A stretch of DNA of 60,659 nt from an uncultured Clostridium sp. (GTDB lineage Bacteria > Bacillota > Clostridia > TANB77 > CAG-508), in assembly GCA_900553985.1 (NCBI GenBank), contig USFW01000008.1, positions 1 through 60,659 on the forward strand, written 5' to 3'. The translations under genes were made by a program, and so were the position numbers. The notes beneath the pieces were generated by a model. The model saw nothing but the letters and a program-made list of their open reading frames with translations. It did not search any database and was not told the DNA's origin. Positions 9,153 through 17,933 of the stretch are shown piece after piece (the first letter of the stretch is position 1; every line of letters begins with the position of its first letter).

Positions 9153-9665
9153 TCATTTTACATTTTGAATTAAAAAATTATATTTACTTGCGTGTCTCAA
9201 TTCATCTGTCATAATAGACATAAGTAATGTATAACTATTTCCACTTGGCATTGTTCCTAAAATTTTTCTATATTTAGCAACTGCATCTAATTCACCAAAT
9301 AAAGCTTTTTCTAAATTTGATTTATAATCCATATTATTTTTCTGTTCATTCGTTAATATATCTATTGGTAACACCTGTCCTGTAAATTCGTAATATAATC
9401 TTCTTAATATTTGATTATGTTTTCTTTCATCTTCTCTAATACTTTTTATTATGTTCTTTTCTTTTTCAGTAGGTGCTTGCTCGATTAAAATATCATAAAA
9501 CATTTCATCTTCTTTTTCATCTCCAACAGATTTCTTAATTAAATTAATCGCTTGATTTAATGTAATAATTTCTTCACTATTTAATTGCAATGGTTCACTA
9601 CTTCTATAATTGGGTTCATAGCCTCCATAATATTGATTATACATATTATAATAATCTGGATACAT
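9153..9665 (-). CDS. Ferritin-like domain protein
   Basis: 170 aa. A Tyr/Asn-rich head (MYPDYYNMYNQYYGGYEP) is followed by a four-helix ferritin-like fold. Metal-ligand patterns are visible as E...REDERKHNQIL and ELDAVAKYRKIL...DELRHASKYN. The closest recognisable group is the rubrerythrin/spore-coat-associated ferritin-like proteins of Clostridia. Roles in iron or peroxide handling, or in the spore coat, are inference. It has a strong AAGGAGG site. Confidence 0.75.
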   Translation of the reverse strand: MYPDYYNMYNQYYGGYEPNYRSSEPLQLNSEEIITLNQAINLIKKSVGDEKEDEMFYDILIEQAPTEKEKNIIKSIREDERKHNQILRRLYYEFTGQVLPIDILTNEQKNNMDYKSNLEKALFGELDAVAKYRKILGTMPSGNSYTLLMSIMTDELRHASKYNFLIQNVK

Positions 9666-9715
9666 TTCTTTCCTCCTTACTCTTATTATAATATGATTTT
9701 TTTAATAAATTGACA

Positions 9716-10408
9716 TTAATTATCTTTAGTATTATTTGTCAAATATACTGATAAATTACCATCAGTATTATATGTTGCTAAAAATATATTATCAGTTTTT
9801 ATAATCCCCTGTTTTTGTAGCATTTCCATTAACCATAATTTATCAACTTTAAGCTCTTTTAAATTTTCTTCCATAATCTTTCCGTCTAATATAAGATTTG
9901 TAATAATTCCATCTTCTTTTGGTTTCATATTAAAGTCGCTTGGATTGGAAGGTCTTTTATCGCTATATGGTAAAAAACTAATTTTCCCGTTTTCCTCTAA
10001 CAGAGCAGTTTTTATGTCACTCAAGTTAAAGAATCCACTTGTTCTACATTGTACTAAAAACTCATTTAAATCTATTTTTGCCTTTTTAAAATTTTCTTTA
10101 AATAATGTTCCATTATCATATAAAATTAAAGTTTTTCCTGAAAGTATAGGTCTTAATTTTACGAATTTAGTATTTAAAAATGATACTATCAAAGTTATTA
10201 CGGCATATACAATCATGGCAACTACTGGTTGTATAAAATTATTTTCTAATGATGTCGACATTTCTGCTGCAATTGAACCTATTGTTATGGTAATAAAATA
10301 ATCAAAAATACTAAGTTGTGACATTTCTCTTTGTCCCATTATTTTTGTTAAAATAAATAAAATAATAATTGAACCTATTGATAATCCTATAATTTTTAGT
10401 ATTTCCAT
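9716..10408 (-). CDS. DUF421 (YetF-type) membrane protein
   Basis: 230 aa with three N-terminal membrane helices including the KIMGQREMSQLSIFDYFITI signature of the DUF421 family. A cytoplasmic domain follows with LYDNGTLFKENFKKAKIDLNEF and CRTSGFFNLSDI. In Bacillus the YetF-type proteins are linked to spore or membrane physiology, but their biochemical role is unclear. Good AAGGAG site. It stands alone between the ferritin-like gene and the Ham1-type gene. Confidence 0.85.
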   Translation of the reverse strand: MEILKIIGLSIGSIIILFILTKIMGQREMSQLSIFDYFITITIGSIAAEMSTSLENNFIQPVVAMIVYAVITLIVSFLNTKFVKLRPILSGKTLILYDNGTLFKENFKKAKIDLNEFLVQCRTSGFFNLSDIKTALLEENGKISFLPYSDKRPSNPSDFNMKPKEDGIITNLILDGKIMEENLKELKVDKLWLMEMLQKQGIIKTDNIFLATYNTDGNLSVYLTNNTKDN

Positions 10409-10499
10409 GAGTTTCTCCTTATATCATATTTTATTAATAAAAGTTGATTTTACATATTGTTTCCAAAATTCATAAGATTATACTATATAAAAGCCTCTC

Positions 10500-11096
10500 C
10501 TATATATTATTTACTATAAAATCTATAACATCATTTTCGTGATAATTTTCATTATTTTTCTTTTTATCTTCTTCGGTTAAACTAACAAAATATTTATTAC
10601 ATTCTGGCAATATTGATATTGAATCTAGTGGATATCCTGGATTCCTTTTTTCGCAAGGCTTTCCTATAAAATAAAAATCTCCTTTACTCCAACTGTATTC
10701 TTTAGATTCTTTCCCATTATATATTACCATACCATATACCCATTTAGCAGTTAATTTTCCTCCATATTCGTTTACTAGATTACTATAATATTCTATCATT
10801 TCTTCGTCATTTAATTCTTTTCCATTTATTCTTCTTACATATGTTCCTGGTTGTTTTTCTTCTGGTAATTCTTCTATGTATAAATTGTTATCCATTCCTA
10901 TTGTTGTTATTTTTGTTTCATCATAATATGCTTTTGCTTTTATGTATGCATTTTCTATTGCATTTTTTCCATTTTCTTCTGGTTTCAAATTTATTCCTAA
11001 GTCTTTTATTGTTAATACTTCTACATTTCTTTCTTGCAATTTTTTTGCATATTTTTTTATTTTTGCTGGATTTGTTGTTGCAAATAATATTTTCAT
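10500..11096 (-). CDS. Non-canonical purine NTP pyrophosphatase (Ham1/RdgB family)
   Basis: 198 aa beginning with FATTNPAKIKKY, the nucleotide-binding opening of the Ham1/RdgB/ITPase family, followed by the ENAYIKAKAYY helix and the TIGMDNNLYI acidic site. The C-terminal half (FYFIGKPC...GYPLDSISILPE) is more divergent than in housekeeping RdgB, and the usual SHR close is absent. It may be a paralogue with another substrate range. The family hydrolyses ITP/XTP to monophosphates. Confidence 0.75.
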   Translation of the reverse strand: MKILFATTNPAKIKKYAKKLQERNVEVLTIKDLGINLKPEENGKNAIENAYIKAKAYYDETKITTIGMDNNLYIEELPEEKQPGTYVRRINGKELNDEEMIEYYSNLVNEYGGKLTAKWVYGMVIYNGKESKEYSWSKGDFYFIGKPCEKRNPGYPLDSISILPECNKYFVSLTEEDKKKNNENYHENDVIDFIVNNI

Positions 11097-11163
11097 TTTT
11101 TCATCTCCTACTTTATAATTTTATAATATCTAACTTAATTATCTTATTTTTATTACTTCTATT

Positions 11164-11550
11164 TTATATTTCATTATTATCTATCAATTCGATTTTTGTA
11201 ACTTCATTCAATGGTATTGGATACATCGAATTAATTATTTTGTCCTCAAAAGTGATTTGTACTTCGTCCCCTACTTTTAAATCTGAAATACTAATATTCT
11301 TATTTTTATAAATTATATCTACTTTTTCATTTTTTTCTATATTAAAATAAATTTCTCCTCTCCATTGTTCTTCATTTGTTTCAAGTCCTTTTACAAAAAC
11401 TATTGTATTACCATTATCTTTTTCTATTTTATCTTCTATTATTGCATAAAAAGATGATTTATTAAATTGTTTAATAACAAAATATCCCAAACTAGCTATT
11501 ACAATTAATAAAACAATAATTGATACACTTATAAATATCTTTTTCTTCAT
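11164..11550 (-). CDS. Membrane-anchored DUF3221-like protein
   Basis: 128 aa with one N-terminal helix (residues about 4-26) and a small extracytoplasmic beta domain. YAIIEDKIEKDNGNTIVFV and ISDLKVGDEVQITFEDKI resemble OB-fold DUF3221-type domains. Likely a lipid-free anchored surface protein, as no lipobox cysteine is present. Function unknown. Confidence 0.6.
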   Translation of the reverse strand: MKKKIFISVSIIVLLIVIASLGYFVIKQFNKSSFYAIIEDKIEKDNGNTIVFVKGLETNEEQWRGEIYFNIEKNEKVDIIYKNKNISISDLKVGDEVQITFEDKIINSMYPIPLNEVTKIELIDNNEI

Positions 11551-11613
11551 TGTTTACATCTCCATTTTTTTCAATTTTTTGTATTTAACTATAAATATTA
11601 TAATTAAAATACT

Positions 11614-13188
11614 TTATTCCTTTTTCCAAACAGTCTCCCCACTTTTTATAGTTTCCAAAACTTTTATATTTCTAATTTCTTCTTTTTCAACTTTTAATGG
11701 ATTTTTATCTACTATAATCAAATCAGCAAATTTTCCTTCTTTTATACTCCCTTTATAATTTTCTTCAAAATATTGATATGCAGAATTGATTGTTACTGCT
11801 TTTATAGCATCTAGAACTGATATTTTTTCTTCTTCTCCTAAAATTTTTCCATCTTTTGTTTTTCTATTTACTGCACACCATATTGTTTCAAACATATTTT
11901 GCTCTATTACTGGTGCATCTTGGTGGAATGTAAATTTTATATCGTTCTGCATTGCACTACCTGCTGGGCTTATTTTGCTTGCTCTCTCAAAGCCAAAATT
12001 CTTTATATGAATATCTCCCCAATGATATATATGTGCAATGAAAAATGAAGGAATTATTCCATTTTCTTTTACTTCTTTTAATTGGTCTGTTCCTAATAAC
12101 TGTCCATGTATTAATACTGGTCTGATTTCTTCTATATTTTTATTTGTTGATTTTATTGCATTAATATATTGTTCTGCCGCTTTATCCCCATTGCAATGAG
12201 CTAATATTTGTAGTTTTTCTTCATATGCACTTTCTACATCTTTTTTTACATCGTCATCATTCATAGTTCCATAACCATAATATTCTTTGTCATCTATATA
12301 TGGCGTTCTCATCCAAGCAGTTCTACTTTGTGGTGAACCGTCTAAAAATATTTTTATTCCACCTATTTTAAAATGATTTTTATATTTTTTTATATTTTCT
12401 TTAAAGTTTTCCTTTATTTCCTCTTCTGCCTTTTTGTCCATATATGCTATTACATCTAGATATAATTTTTTATCTTCTACCAATTTCTTGTATATTGGCA
12501 TTAATTCTTTTACCATCATACCTTCTTGAATAGTTGTTATTCCATATGATGCATATTTCTTTTGTGCTCTTTCACACAATGCTTCTAAATCTTCTAAATT
12601 TGCCATAGGAATTTTCTTTACTACTTCAATAAATGCATTTTCTTCTAAGTATCCTGTTAGCTCATCATTTATTTTTTCTATTTTTCCTCCAAATGGTGGT
12701 ATTGTTTCTTTTGTTATATTTAACCATTCTAAACCTTTTGAATTTAAAACTCCATTGTGCCCTGATTTATGGTGAATTATTATAGGATTATTGGGAATTA
12801 TTTCGTCTAATTCTTTTTTTGTTATATGTCTTTTTTCTACTAACATATTATGGTCATATCCACAAGCTATAATCCATTTTCCCTCTTCTATATGATTTTC
12901 ATTTTTATATTTTAATAATTCATCTTGTATTTCTTTAATGTTTTTGCATTTTTCTAATGACACTTGTAATAGACTATTTGCAACTGCAAAAAAGTGACTA
13001 TGTGGGTCTATAAATGCTGGCATCATTGTTTTTTCTTCTAAATCGATTATTTTAGTTTCTTCATCTTTTAGCTTCAAAATCTCATCTTTTGTTCCTGTTT
13101 TTTTTATTTTTCCGTCTTCTACTAATATAGCTTCTATTTCCTTATTTTCTAGAGTTATAAATTCTCCGTTCATATAAATTTTATTCAT
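11614..13188 (-). CDS. YtcJ-like amidohydrolase (amidohydrolase family 3)
   Basis: About 524 aa. Metal-binding DPHSHF is near residue 60. IGGIKIFLDGSPQSRTAWM (mid-protein), the ILAHCNGDKA histidine, HGQLL and HQDAP complete the typical YtcJ pattern. These cytosolic enzymes hydrolyse C-N bonds of uncharacterised substrates. The frame stays open 14 codons upstream to a TTG, but the family normally begins with the MNKIYMNGEFITL type of opening, so ATG 13188 is chosen; its binding site (AAAGAA) is weak. Confidence 0.85.
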   Translation of the reverse strand: MNKIYMNGEFITLENKEIEAILVEDGKIKKTGTKDEILKLKDEETKIIDLEEKTMMPAFIDPHSHFFAVANSLLQVSLEKCKNIKEIQDELLKYKNENHIEEGKWIIACGYDHNMLVEKRHITKKELDEIIPNNPIIIHHKSGHNGVLNSKGLEWLNITKETIPPFGGKIEKINDELTGYLEENAFIEVVKKIPMANLEDLEALCERAQKKYASYGITTIQEGMMVKELMPIYKKLVEDKKLYLDVIAYMDKKAEEEIKENFKENIKKYKNHFKIGGIKIFLDGSPQSRTAWMRTPYIDDKEYYGYGTMNDDDVKKDVESAYEEKLQILAHCNGDKAAEQYINAIKSTNKNIEEIRPVLIHGQLLGTDQLKEVKENGIIPSFFIAHIYHWGDIHIKNFGFERASKISPAGSAMQNDIKFTFHQDAPVIEQNMFETIWCAVNRKTKDGKILGEEEKISVLDAIKAVTINSAYQYFEENYKGSIKEGKFADLIIVDKNPLKVEKEEIRNIKVLETIKSGETVWKKE

Positions 13189-13272
13189 ATAATCACATTC
13201 TTTCTTTTGAAATATTTTTATATATAACAAAGTATAAAAAACTTCATTAATATTTTATTTTTCAATACTTTT

Positions 13273-13824
13273 CTATAATTCTTCTACTTTTATTCCAAAA
13301 AGTGTATACCATAAATTTCCCCAAACCTTCTTCATCATTTTTTCATATTCTTGCTTTTCGTGTTTTTTTCCATATGTTAGAATTTCGTAAAATCTTTTTC
13401 CTTCTTTGTTTTTATATCCTGTTTCTATAAAGCCATTTCTTTCATAGAATTTTTTCCTTTTTATTCTTTGTTCATAATTATCTGCATTTGAATCAATTTC
13501 TTCTATACACAAAACAACACTTTCTTGATTACTTTCCTCTTTTATTTTGTCTAATACTATACTTCCATATCCTTTTCCTCTGTTGTTAGAATCTATTGCT
13601 AGATAAAGAACATATGTTATATTATCATTATCAATTAAATATGTTAAACCTATAAATTTTTCTTCATCATAGATACTATAAAAAAATTCATTTTTTCTTT
13701 TTGATTTTGTTTTCAATATCCAAAGTGGTAATCTTTCATCTTTAGGAAATGCTTTTTGGTATAATTCTTTTAATTTGTTATATTCTGTTTTTTCATTAGG
13801 TATCTCTCTAAAACTTATTTTCAT
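13273..13824 (-). CDS. GNAT family N-acetyltransferase
   Basis: 183 aa. The acetyl-CoA-binding loop is NRGKGYGS, preceded by the YVLYLAIDSNN strand, with the KKFYERNGFIETGY helix-strand close of GNAT folds. The C-terminus has an extra basic and hydrophobic tail (KMMKKVWGNLWYTLFGIKVEEL) after the fold. Acceptor unknown. AAAGGAA site before ATG. Confidence 0.8.
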   Translation of the reverse strand: MKISFREIPNEKTEYNKLKELYQKAFPKDERLPLWILKTKSKRKNEFFYSIYDEEKFIGLTYLIDNDNITYVLYLAIDSNNRGKGYGSIVLDKIKEESNQESVVLCIEEIDSNADNYEQRIKRKKFYERNGFIETGYKNKEGKRFYEILTYGKKHEKQEYEKMMKKVWGNLWYTLFGIKVEEL

Positions 13825-13947
13825 ATTAAATTCCTTTCTATTTTACTTAAATACTTTCATAATATAAAAATATTTTAACAAACTTTCACATTAATTTATT
13901 TTTTAAAATCTCTTATTAATTATTCATTTTTCTATTATATTTCATAC

Positions 13948-14445
13948 CTACTCAAAATTTATTTCTTTTATATTATCTTCTATCAAATAATGCATTTCTT
14001 CATGAACATCAATATCATTTGCAATTTGTTCTATTGGTAATTTTATATATTTCACTTCTGCTTCTGCTAATACTTGTCCTGCTTTATTCAATATTTCTGT
14101 TCTCACTTTTAAAAATTTAGATGTTTCTTTCTCCACTCTTCCTCTTCCTATTAAATCCGTATTATATGGTACTGGTTTTCTATACTTTACTTCCATAGAA
14201 GTTGTAACTCCAAATATTTCTTCACTTTCAGTCCAACAAGCTCTTAACCCTAATTCATCAAGCATTGCCGCTATTATTCCCCCATGAACTCTTTGAGGAA
14301 AACTTTGATGCTCTTTTTTATATTGAAACGGTGTCATTACACTTCCATCTTCCATATTATAGAATTGTGCCTTTAACCCTATTGGATTATCCATTCCACA
14401 TACAATACACATTTTACTATTTCTTTGTTTACTTACTACTTTCAT
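13948..14445 (-). CDS. PaaI-type hotdog-fold thioesterase
   Basis: 165 aa. The catalytic-loop signature QRVHGGIIAAMLDE of PaaI/YbgC-like hotdog enzymes is present, followed by ACWTESEEIFGVTTSMEVKYRKPVP. An N-terminal CIVCGMDNPIGLKAQF block with a CxxC pair is typical of one subgroup and may bind metal. It probably hydrolyses an acyl-CoA in the cytosol. Single gene, with the long-hairpin element beginning about 130 bp on its upstream side. Confidence 0.85.
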   Translation of the reverse strand: MKVVSKQRNSKMCIVCGMDNPIGLKAQFYNMEDGSVMTPFQYKKEHQSFPQRVHGGIIAAMLDELGLRACWTESEEIFGVTTSMEVKYRKPVPYNTDLIGRGRVEKETSKFLKVRTEILNKAGQVLAEAEVKYIKLPIEQIANDIDVHEEMHYLIEDNIKEINFE

Positions 14446-14573
14446 TTTCCTATATTCTTTCCTTTCTAATACAAAATATTTCCCCTATTCATTAAAACTT
14501 AATATAACACAAATATCAAAAATTCGCTACACATTTTACATTTTTCTTATCTTATATTACTATACAATATTTT

Positions 14574-14804
14574 TTATTGTAGAGAAGCTGAAAATAGGTG
14601 ATACTTATAACTTTTTTGGCTTTTTAACGTTCGACTGGAATGAAGAATAGAATTGGTTAGGCTTTCAAATGAGGAATGCTCACGGTACATGAAGTATGAA
14701 TGGGTCTGAGTGAAAGAGGCTCATTAGAAAGCCTTACCAATTCTTTCTGAATGGAACAAGTAGTTAAAAAGCCAAAAAAGTTATAAGTATCACCTATTTT
14801 CAGC
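14574..14804 (+). repeat. Long-hairpin element, copy 1 (candidate structured RNA or MITE)
   Basis: A 218-bp dyad. The outer arms 14587-14628 and 14763-14804 are perfect 42-bp inverted repeats. Inside is a roughly 20 x 18 base internal loop containing GTTCGACTGGAATGAAG opposite CTGAATGGAACAAG, then a 25-bp stem with two mismatches (14649-14673 with 14720-14744), then a 46-base apical region. No reading frame of note. A second copy starts at 60560 and the homology also covers ATTGTAGAG just outside the arm. The strand given is arbitrary. Confidence 0.85.
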
Positions 14805-14832
14805 GGCTAATTTTAAAAAACACTATAAATGT

Positions 14833-14890
14833 GAGTATATCGTAAAGTTTGTGTAAACTTTAAACTTTACACAAATTTTTCTATATACTC
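14833..14890. repeat. Nested imperfect palindrome beside the hairpin element
   Basis: GAGTATAT pairs with ATATACTC and, inside, TTTGTGTAAA (14848-14857) with TTTACACAAA (14866-14875). It sits 28 bp right of element copy 1. It could be an upstream terminator, a protein-binding site or part of the same insertion. No function assigned. Confidence 0.5.
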
Positions 14891-14946
14891 TAAAATGTAA
14901 ATCACACAACTCAAAATAAATTTAGAATAAAATTTATTTCAAAAAA

Positions 14947-14992
14947 ATTGTTCACTAATTATTATTTTCTCACTAATAATCAATGAACAATT
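14947..14992 (-). terminator. Terminator of the YhgE/Pip gene
   Basis: AATTGTTCA and TGAACAATT, with inner ATTATTA/TAATAAT, form a hairpin 25 bp after the yhgE stop. On the minus strand it is followed by a run of seven T. Confidence 0.75.
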
Positions 14993-15016
14993 AAGGCTAA
15001 TATAAAATTACATCAT

Positions 15017-17059
15017 TTATTTTACATTTTCATTTATTATGTTTTCATTTTTCTTATTTCTCTTGTTTCGTATAAAATCTAGTAATACCGTCAATCCTGT
15101 AAACACTACAAATATTCCAACTAATACTGTTATATTACCAATAACCATATCTACATTTATATTTATTAACGCTTCTTTTATCAATCTAATAGTATAATTC
15201 ATTGGCATTACACTATAAATATTTTGGAAGAATTGAGGCACTGTTTCTATTGGGAATGTCCCTCCACTTGCTGCTAATTGTAAAACTAATAATAATATAC
15301 ATAAGAATTTACCCACATCTCCAAAGTTTACAATTAAGAATTGAACTATACTTGTAAATACCATCGAAATTAATATACAAGTTCCATAATATAACCACAT
15401 ATTTGTCACATCAAATCCTAAACCTAATTTCAATAAGAATCCTAATACAATTCCTTGAATAGCTGCTATTCCAATATATAATGCTGTTCTTAAATATTTA
15501 TTTTTAGCATTTTTTCCTAATAATTTATATCTATCTTCTGGGTCATTATATAACATTACTAACATGATTAATCCACCAACCCATAATGATATAGACATAA
15601 AGTATGGTGCAAAACCTAATCCATAAGAATTTACTTGTGCATAATCTTTTTCTTCTATTTTTACTGGATTTGCTACATATTCATCTAAACCTTCTAAGTT
15701 TGTTAATTGTTCTTTTGTATCTTGTATACCATTATCTATTTCTGTTTTAAATGTATCTGTACCTGCTACTAATTCATTACTTCCATCAAGTGCCTGTTTT
15801 GAACCTTCATTTAATTGGTTTATTCCTGTTGATACTTTTTTAGAATTTACACTTAATTCATTTAATCCTGATGTCAATGCATTGCTTCCTGTTTGTACTT
15901 TACTTAATCCTTGTTTTAATTCTAACATTCCTGTATTTAAAGTTTTAGCACCTGCCTGTAAATCTTGTAATTTCTTAGCTTGACTAGCAAATGTTTGTAT
16001 TCCTGAATTCAAGTTACTTGCTCCTGTTTTTAATTCATTTCCTTTTGTTTTTAATGTATTTAATCCTTGCATATTTCCTGCTGAATTATTTATATTTTGT
16101 AAATCTTTCATTATTTTTTGAAAATTTGGATCTGCCATTACACTTGGATTTTTTGCCACATAACTTTGTATATCTGCTCCTAATGTTTTTACTTGTGATA
16201 CTGTATTATTAACTCCTGCTATTGCTGTATTTACTCCATTTACATATGCTGAAACTCCTGATGATAAATTACTTGCTCCTGTTGAAATTTGATTTACTCC
16301 TGAAGTTACTGCTGATAAATTTTTAGTTGCATTTTCAAGTTGTGTAGTTCCTTGATATAGTTGTTCTGCTCCACTATTTAATTGATTAAGTCCATTGTTC
16401 AATTCTTTGCTTCCATTGTACGCTGTATTTACACCTGCATCAAATTTATTATAGTTTAATTGTAATTCATTTGTTCCTGAATTTAATGTTTGCAATCCTG
16501 TTGATAATTGGTTAGCTCCCTCTTTTATTTGTGTTGCTCCATCTGATATATCTTGCATTTTTTCTGGTACTTCGTTTAACTTGTTTGATAATGTTTCTAC
16601 AACCTTTTCACTTACTTCACTTCTTAATTCGGTTTCAACTGTTGTTACTACTTTTGCAATTATTTGTGATGCTAAGTAATTGCTTTTTTGGTTTGGTGAA
16701 TATGTTATTGTAGTCGTTTTTCTGTCTTTATTCTCTGCTGAATTTAAATCTTGTGTAAAGTTTTCTGGAATAGTTATTGTTGCATAGTATTCTTCATTTA
16801 TCAAACCATCTTCTGCTTTTTTGCTGTCATTTAATACTTCTATGCTCATTACATCTTTCTCTTTTAGCTCTTCTACTAGATTATTTCCTAGATTTTCATT
16901 ATTGCTTCCTTTATCTAAATTTACAATTGCTATTCTCATTCCATGTAAATTCCCATATGGGTCCCAAAATGCTTTTAAGTAAAAAAAACTATACATTACT
17001 GGTATTACAATAATTGCTACTATTATAATCCATTTCATTATTTTCTTTTTCTTATCCAT
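15017..17059 (-). CDS. YhgE/Pip domain membrane protein
   Basis: 680 aa. One N-terminal helix (about 8-28), then WDPYGNLHGMRIAIVNLDKGS, the signature of YhgE/Pip proteins. A long extracytoplasmic region of repeated L-x-x-G-x-x-x-L units (about residues 170-470) follows, then five or six C-terminal membrane helices. The family includes the lactococcal phage infection protein and ABC-2-like putative exporters. It is transcribed away from the TetR gene at 17260, a common pairing, so induction by a small molecule or stress is likely. Confidence 0.85.
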   Translation of the reverse strand: MDKKKKIMKWIIIVAIIVIPVMYSFFYLKAFWDPYGNLHGMRIAIVNLDKGSNNENLGNNLVEELKEKDVMSIEVLNDSKKAEDGLINEEYYATITIPENFTQDLNSAENKDRKTTTITYSPNQKSNYLASQIIAKVVTTVETELRSEVSEKVVETLSNKLNEVPEKMQDISDGATQIKEGANQLSTGLQTLNSGTNELQLNYNKFDAGVNTAYNGSKELNNGLNQLNSGAEQLYQGTTQLENATKNLSAVTSGVNQISTGASNLSSGVSAYVNGVNTAIAGVNNTVSQVKTLGADIQSYVAKNPSVMADPNFQKIMKDLQNINNSAGNMQGLNTLKTKGNELKTGASNLNSGIQTFASQAKKLQDLQAGAKTLNTGMLELKQGLSKVQTGSNALTSGLNELSVNSKKVSTGINQLNEGSKQALDGSNELVAGTDTFKTEIDNGIQDTKEQLTNLEGLDEYVANPVKIEEKDYAQVNSYGLGFAPYFMSISLWVGGLIMLVMLYNDPEDRYKLLGKNAKNKYLRTALYIGIAAIQGIVLGFLLKLGLGFDVTNMWLYYGTCILISMVFTSIVQFLIVNFGDVGKFLCILLLVLQLAASGGTFPIETVPQFFQNIYSVMPMNYTIRLIKEALININVDMVIGNITVLVGIFVVFTGLTVLLDFIRNKRNKKNENIINENVK

Positions 17060-17168
17060 TTCTACTTCCTCCTATAAAATTTTTACTATTTTCTATTATA
17101 GATTTTTTCTTTAATTTTGCAACAACAGACCATATACTTGTGATGGTTATTATACATTTTTTATTTTT

Positions 17169-17178
17169 TGTATATACA
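17169..17178. promoter_or_regulatory. Candidate TetR operator
   Basis: TGTATATACA is a perfect 10-bp palindrome in the 200-bp divergent region between yhgE and the TetR gene, with a partial second copy (TGTATATAAT) about 30 bp on. This is the expected position for an operator controlling both genes; inferred from position and symmetry only. Confidence 0.4.
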
Positions 17179-17259
17179 TTTGTCTATTATCTTTACTTTT
17201 GTATATAATTTGCTATATAATTTATATAGATTACAATTTTATAGTAAGGATGATGTATA

Positions 17260-17823
17260 TTGAAAGATTTAAGAGTAAAAAAAACATATCTATTTTTAAA
17301 AAAAGCATTAATTGAACTTCTATCTAAAAAATCATTTGAGGAAATAAGAGTAAATGATATTTGCAATTTGGCAATGGTACATAGAACCACTTTTTATAGT
17401 CACTTTTCTGATAAGTATGAATTACTTGATTATTGCATTAAAGATGTTGAACAAGAAATTTGGGAAAAAATTTCTCATAATACATATTCAAATAATAAAG
17501 ATTTCTATACTAAAATGGTTATGAGTATGCTTGAATATATTGGAGAAAATAAAACTTTTTTTAAAAATATATTAAAGAAAAATTCTGATAGTGGCATTAT
17601 AAATATATTTACAAATGCTTGTATTTCATATATATATGACATGTTAAATAAGGAAGAAATAAATGGAATTTCACATGATGTACCTATTGAAGTTATATCT
17701 CAATTTTATGCAGGAGCTGTAATTTCAACTATTATTTGGTGGCTAAAATCTGATAATTCTTTGTCTGAAACTCAACTTTGTAATTATATTATTTCTTTGA
17801 TTTTTGATATTCCTCATAAATAA
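17260..17823 (+). CDS. TetR/AcrR family regulator
   Basis: 187 aa. N-terminal HTH at about residues 8-55 (FLKKALIELLSKKSFEEI, then the recognition region HRTTFYSHFSDKYELL), followed by a ligand-binding domain of the TetR_C_8 type ending in GAVISTIIWWLKSDNSLSETQL. It begins at TTG behind AAGGATG; no ATG is available in frame. It is divergent from yhgE and probably represses it. Confidence 0.85.
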   Translation: MKDLRVKKTYLFLKKALIELLSKKSFEEIRVNDICNLAMVHRTTFYSHFSDKYELLDYCIKDVEQEIWEKISHNTYSNNKDFYTKMVMSMLEYIGENKTFFKNILKKNSDSGIINIFTNACISYIYDMLNKEEINGISHDVPIEVISQFYAGAVISTIIWWLKSDNSLSETQLCNYIISLIFDIPHK

Positions 17824-17858
17824 AATTATATTTAAACATTTGATAATTATTTTAAAAA

Positions 17859-17900
17859 ATTGCTCCCACTTTCTTAGTAAGTGAGAGCAATTTTTAAATA
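17859..17900. terminator. Convergent terminator between tetR and the transglycosylase
   Basis: TTGCTCCCACTT and AAGTGAGAGCAA form a 12-bp stem with one mismatch, preceded by an A run and followed by TTTTT, so it can work in both directions between the two converging genes. Confidence 0.8.
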
Positions 17901-17933
17901 TTAACTTATTTGATTTTGTAACAAATATCTATC

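Noticed and set aside
14629..14648. tRNA-like GTTCGA in the long-hairpin element
   Set aside because: The GTTCGACT resembles a T-loop, but no acceptor, D or anticodon stems fit around it and it lies in the element's internal loop.
15500..16600. Tandem DNA repeat in the YhgE gene
   Set aside because: The periodic Leu-Gly pattern is a normal feature of the YhgE/Pip external domain; nucleotide units are not conserved.
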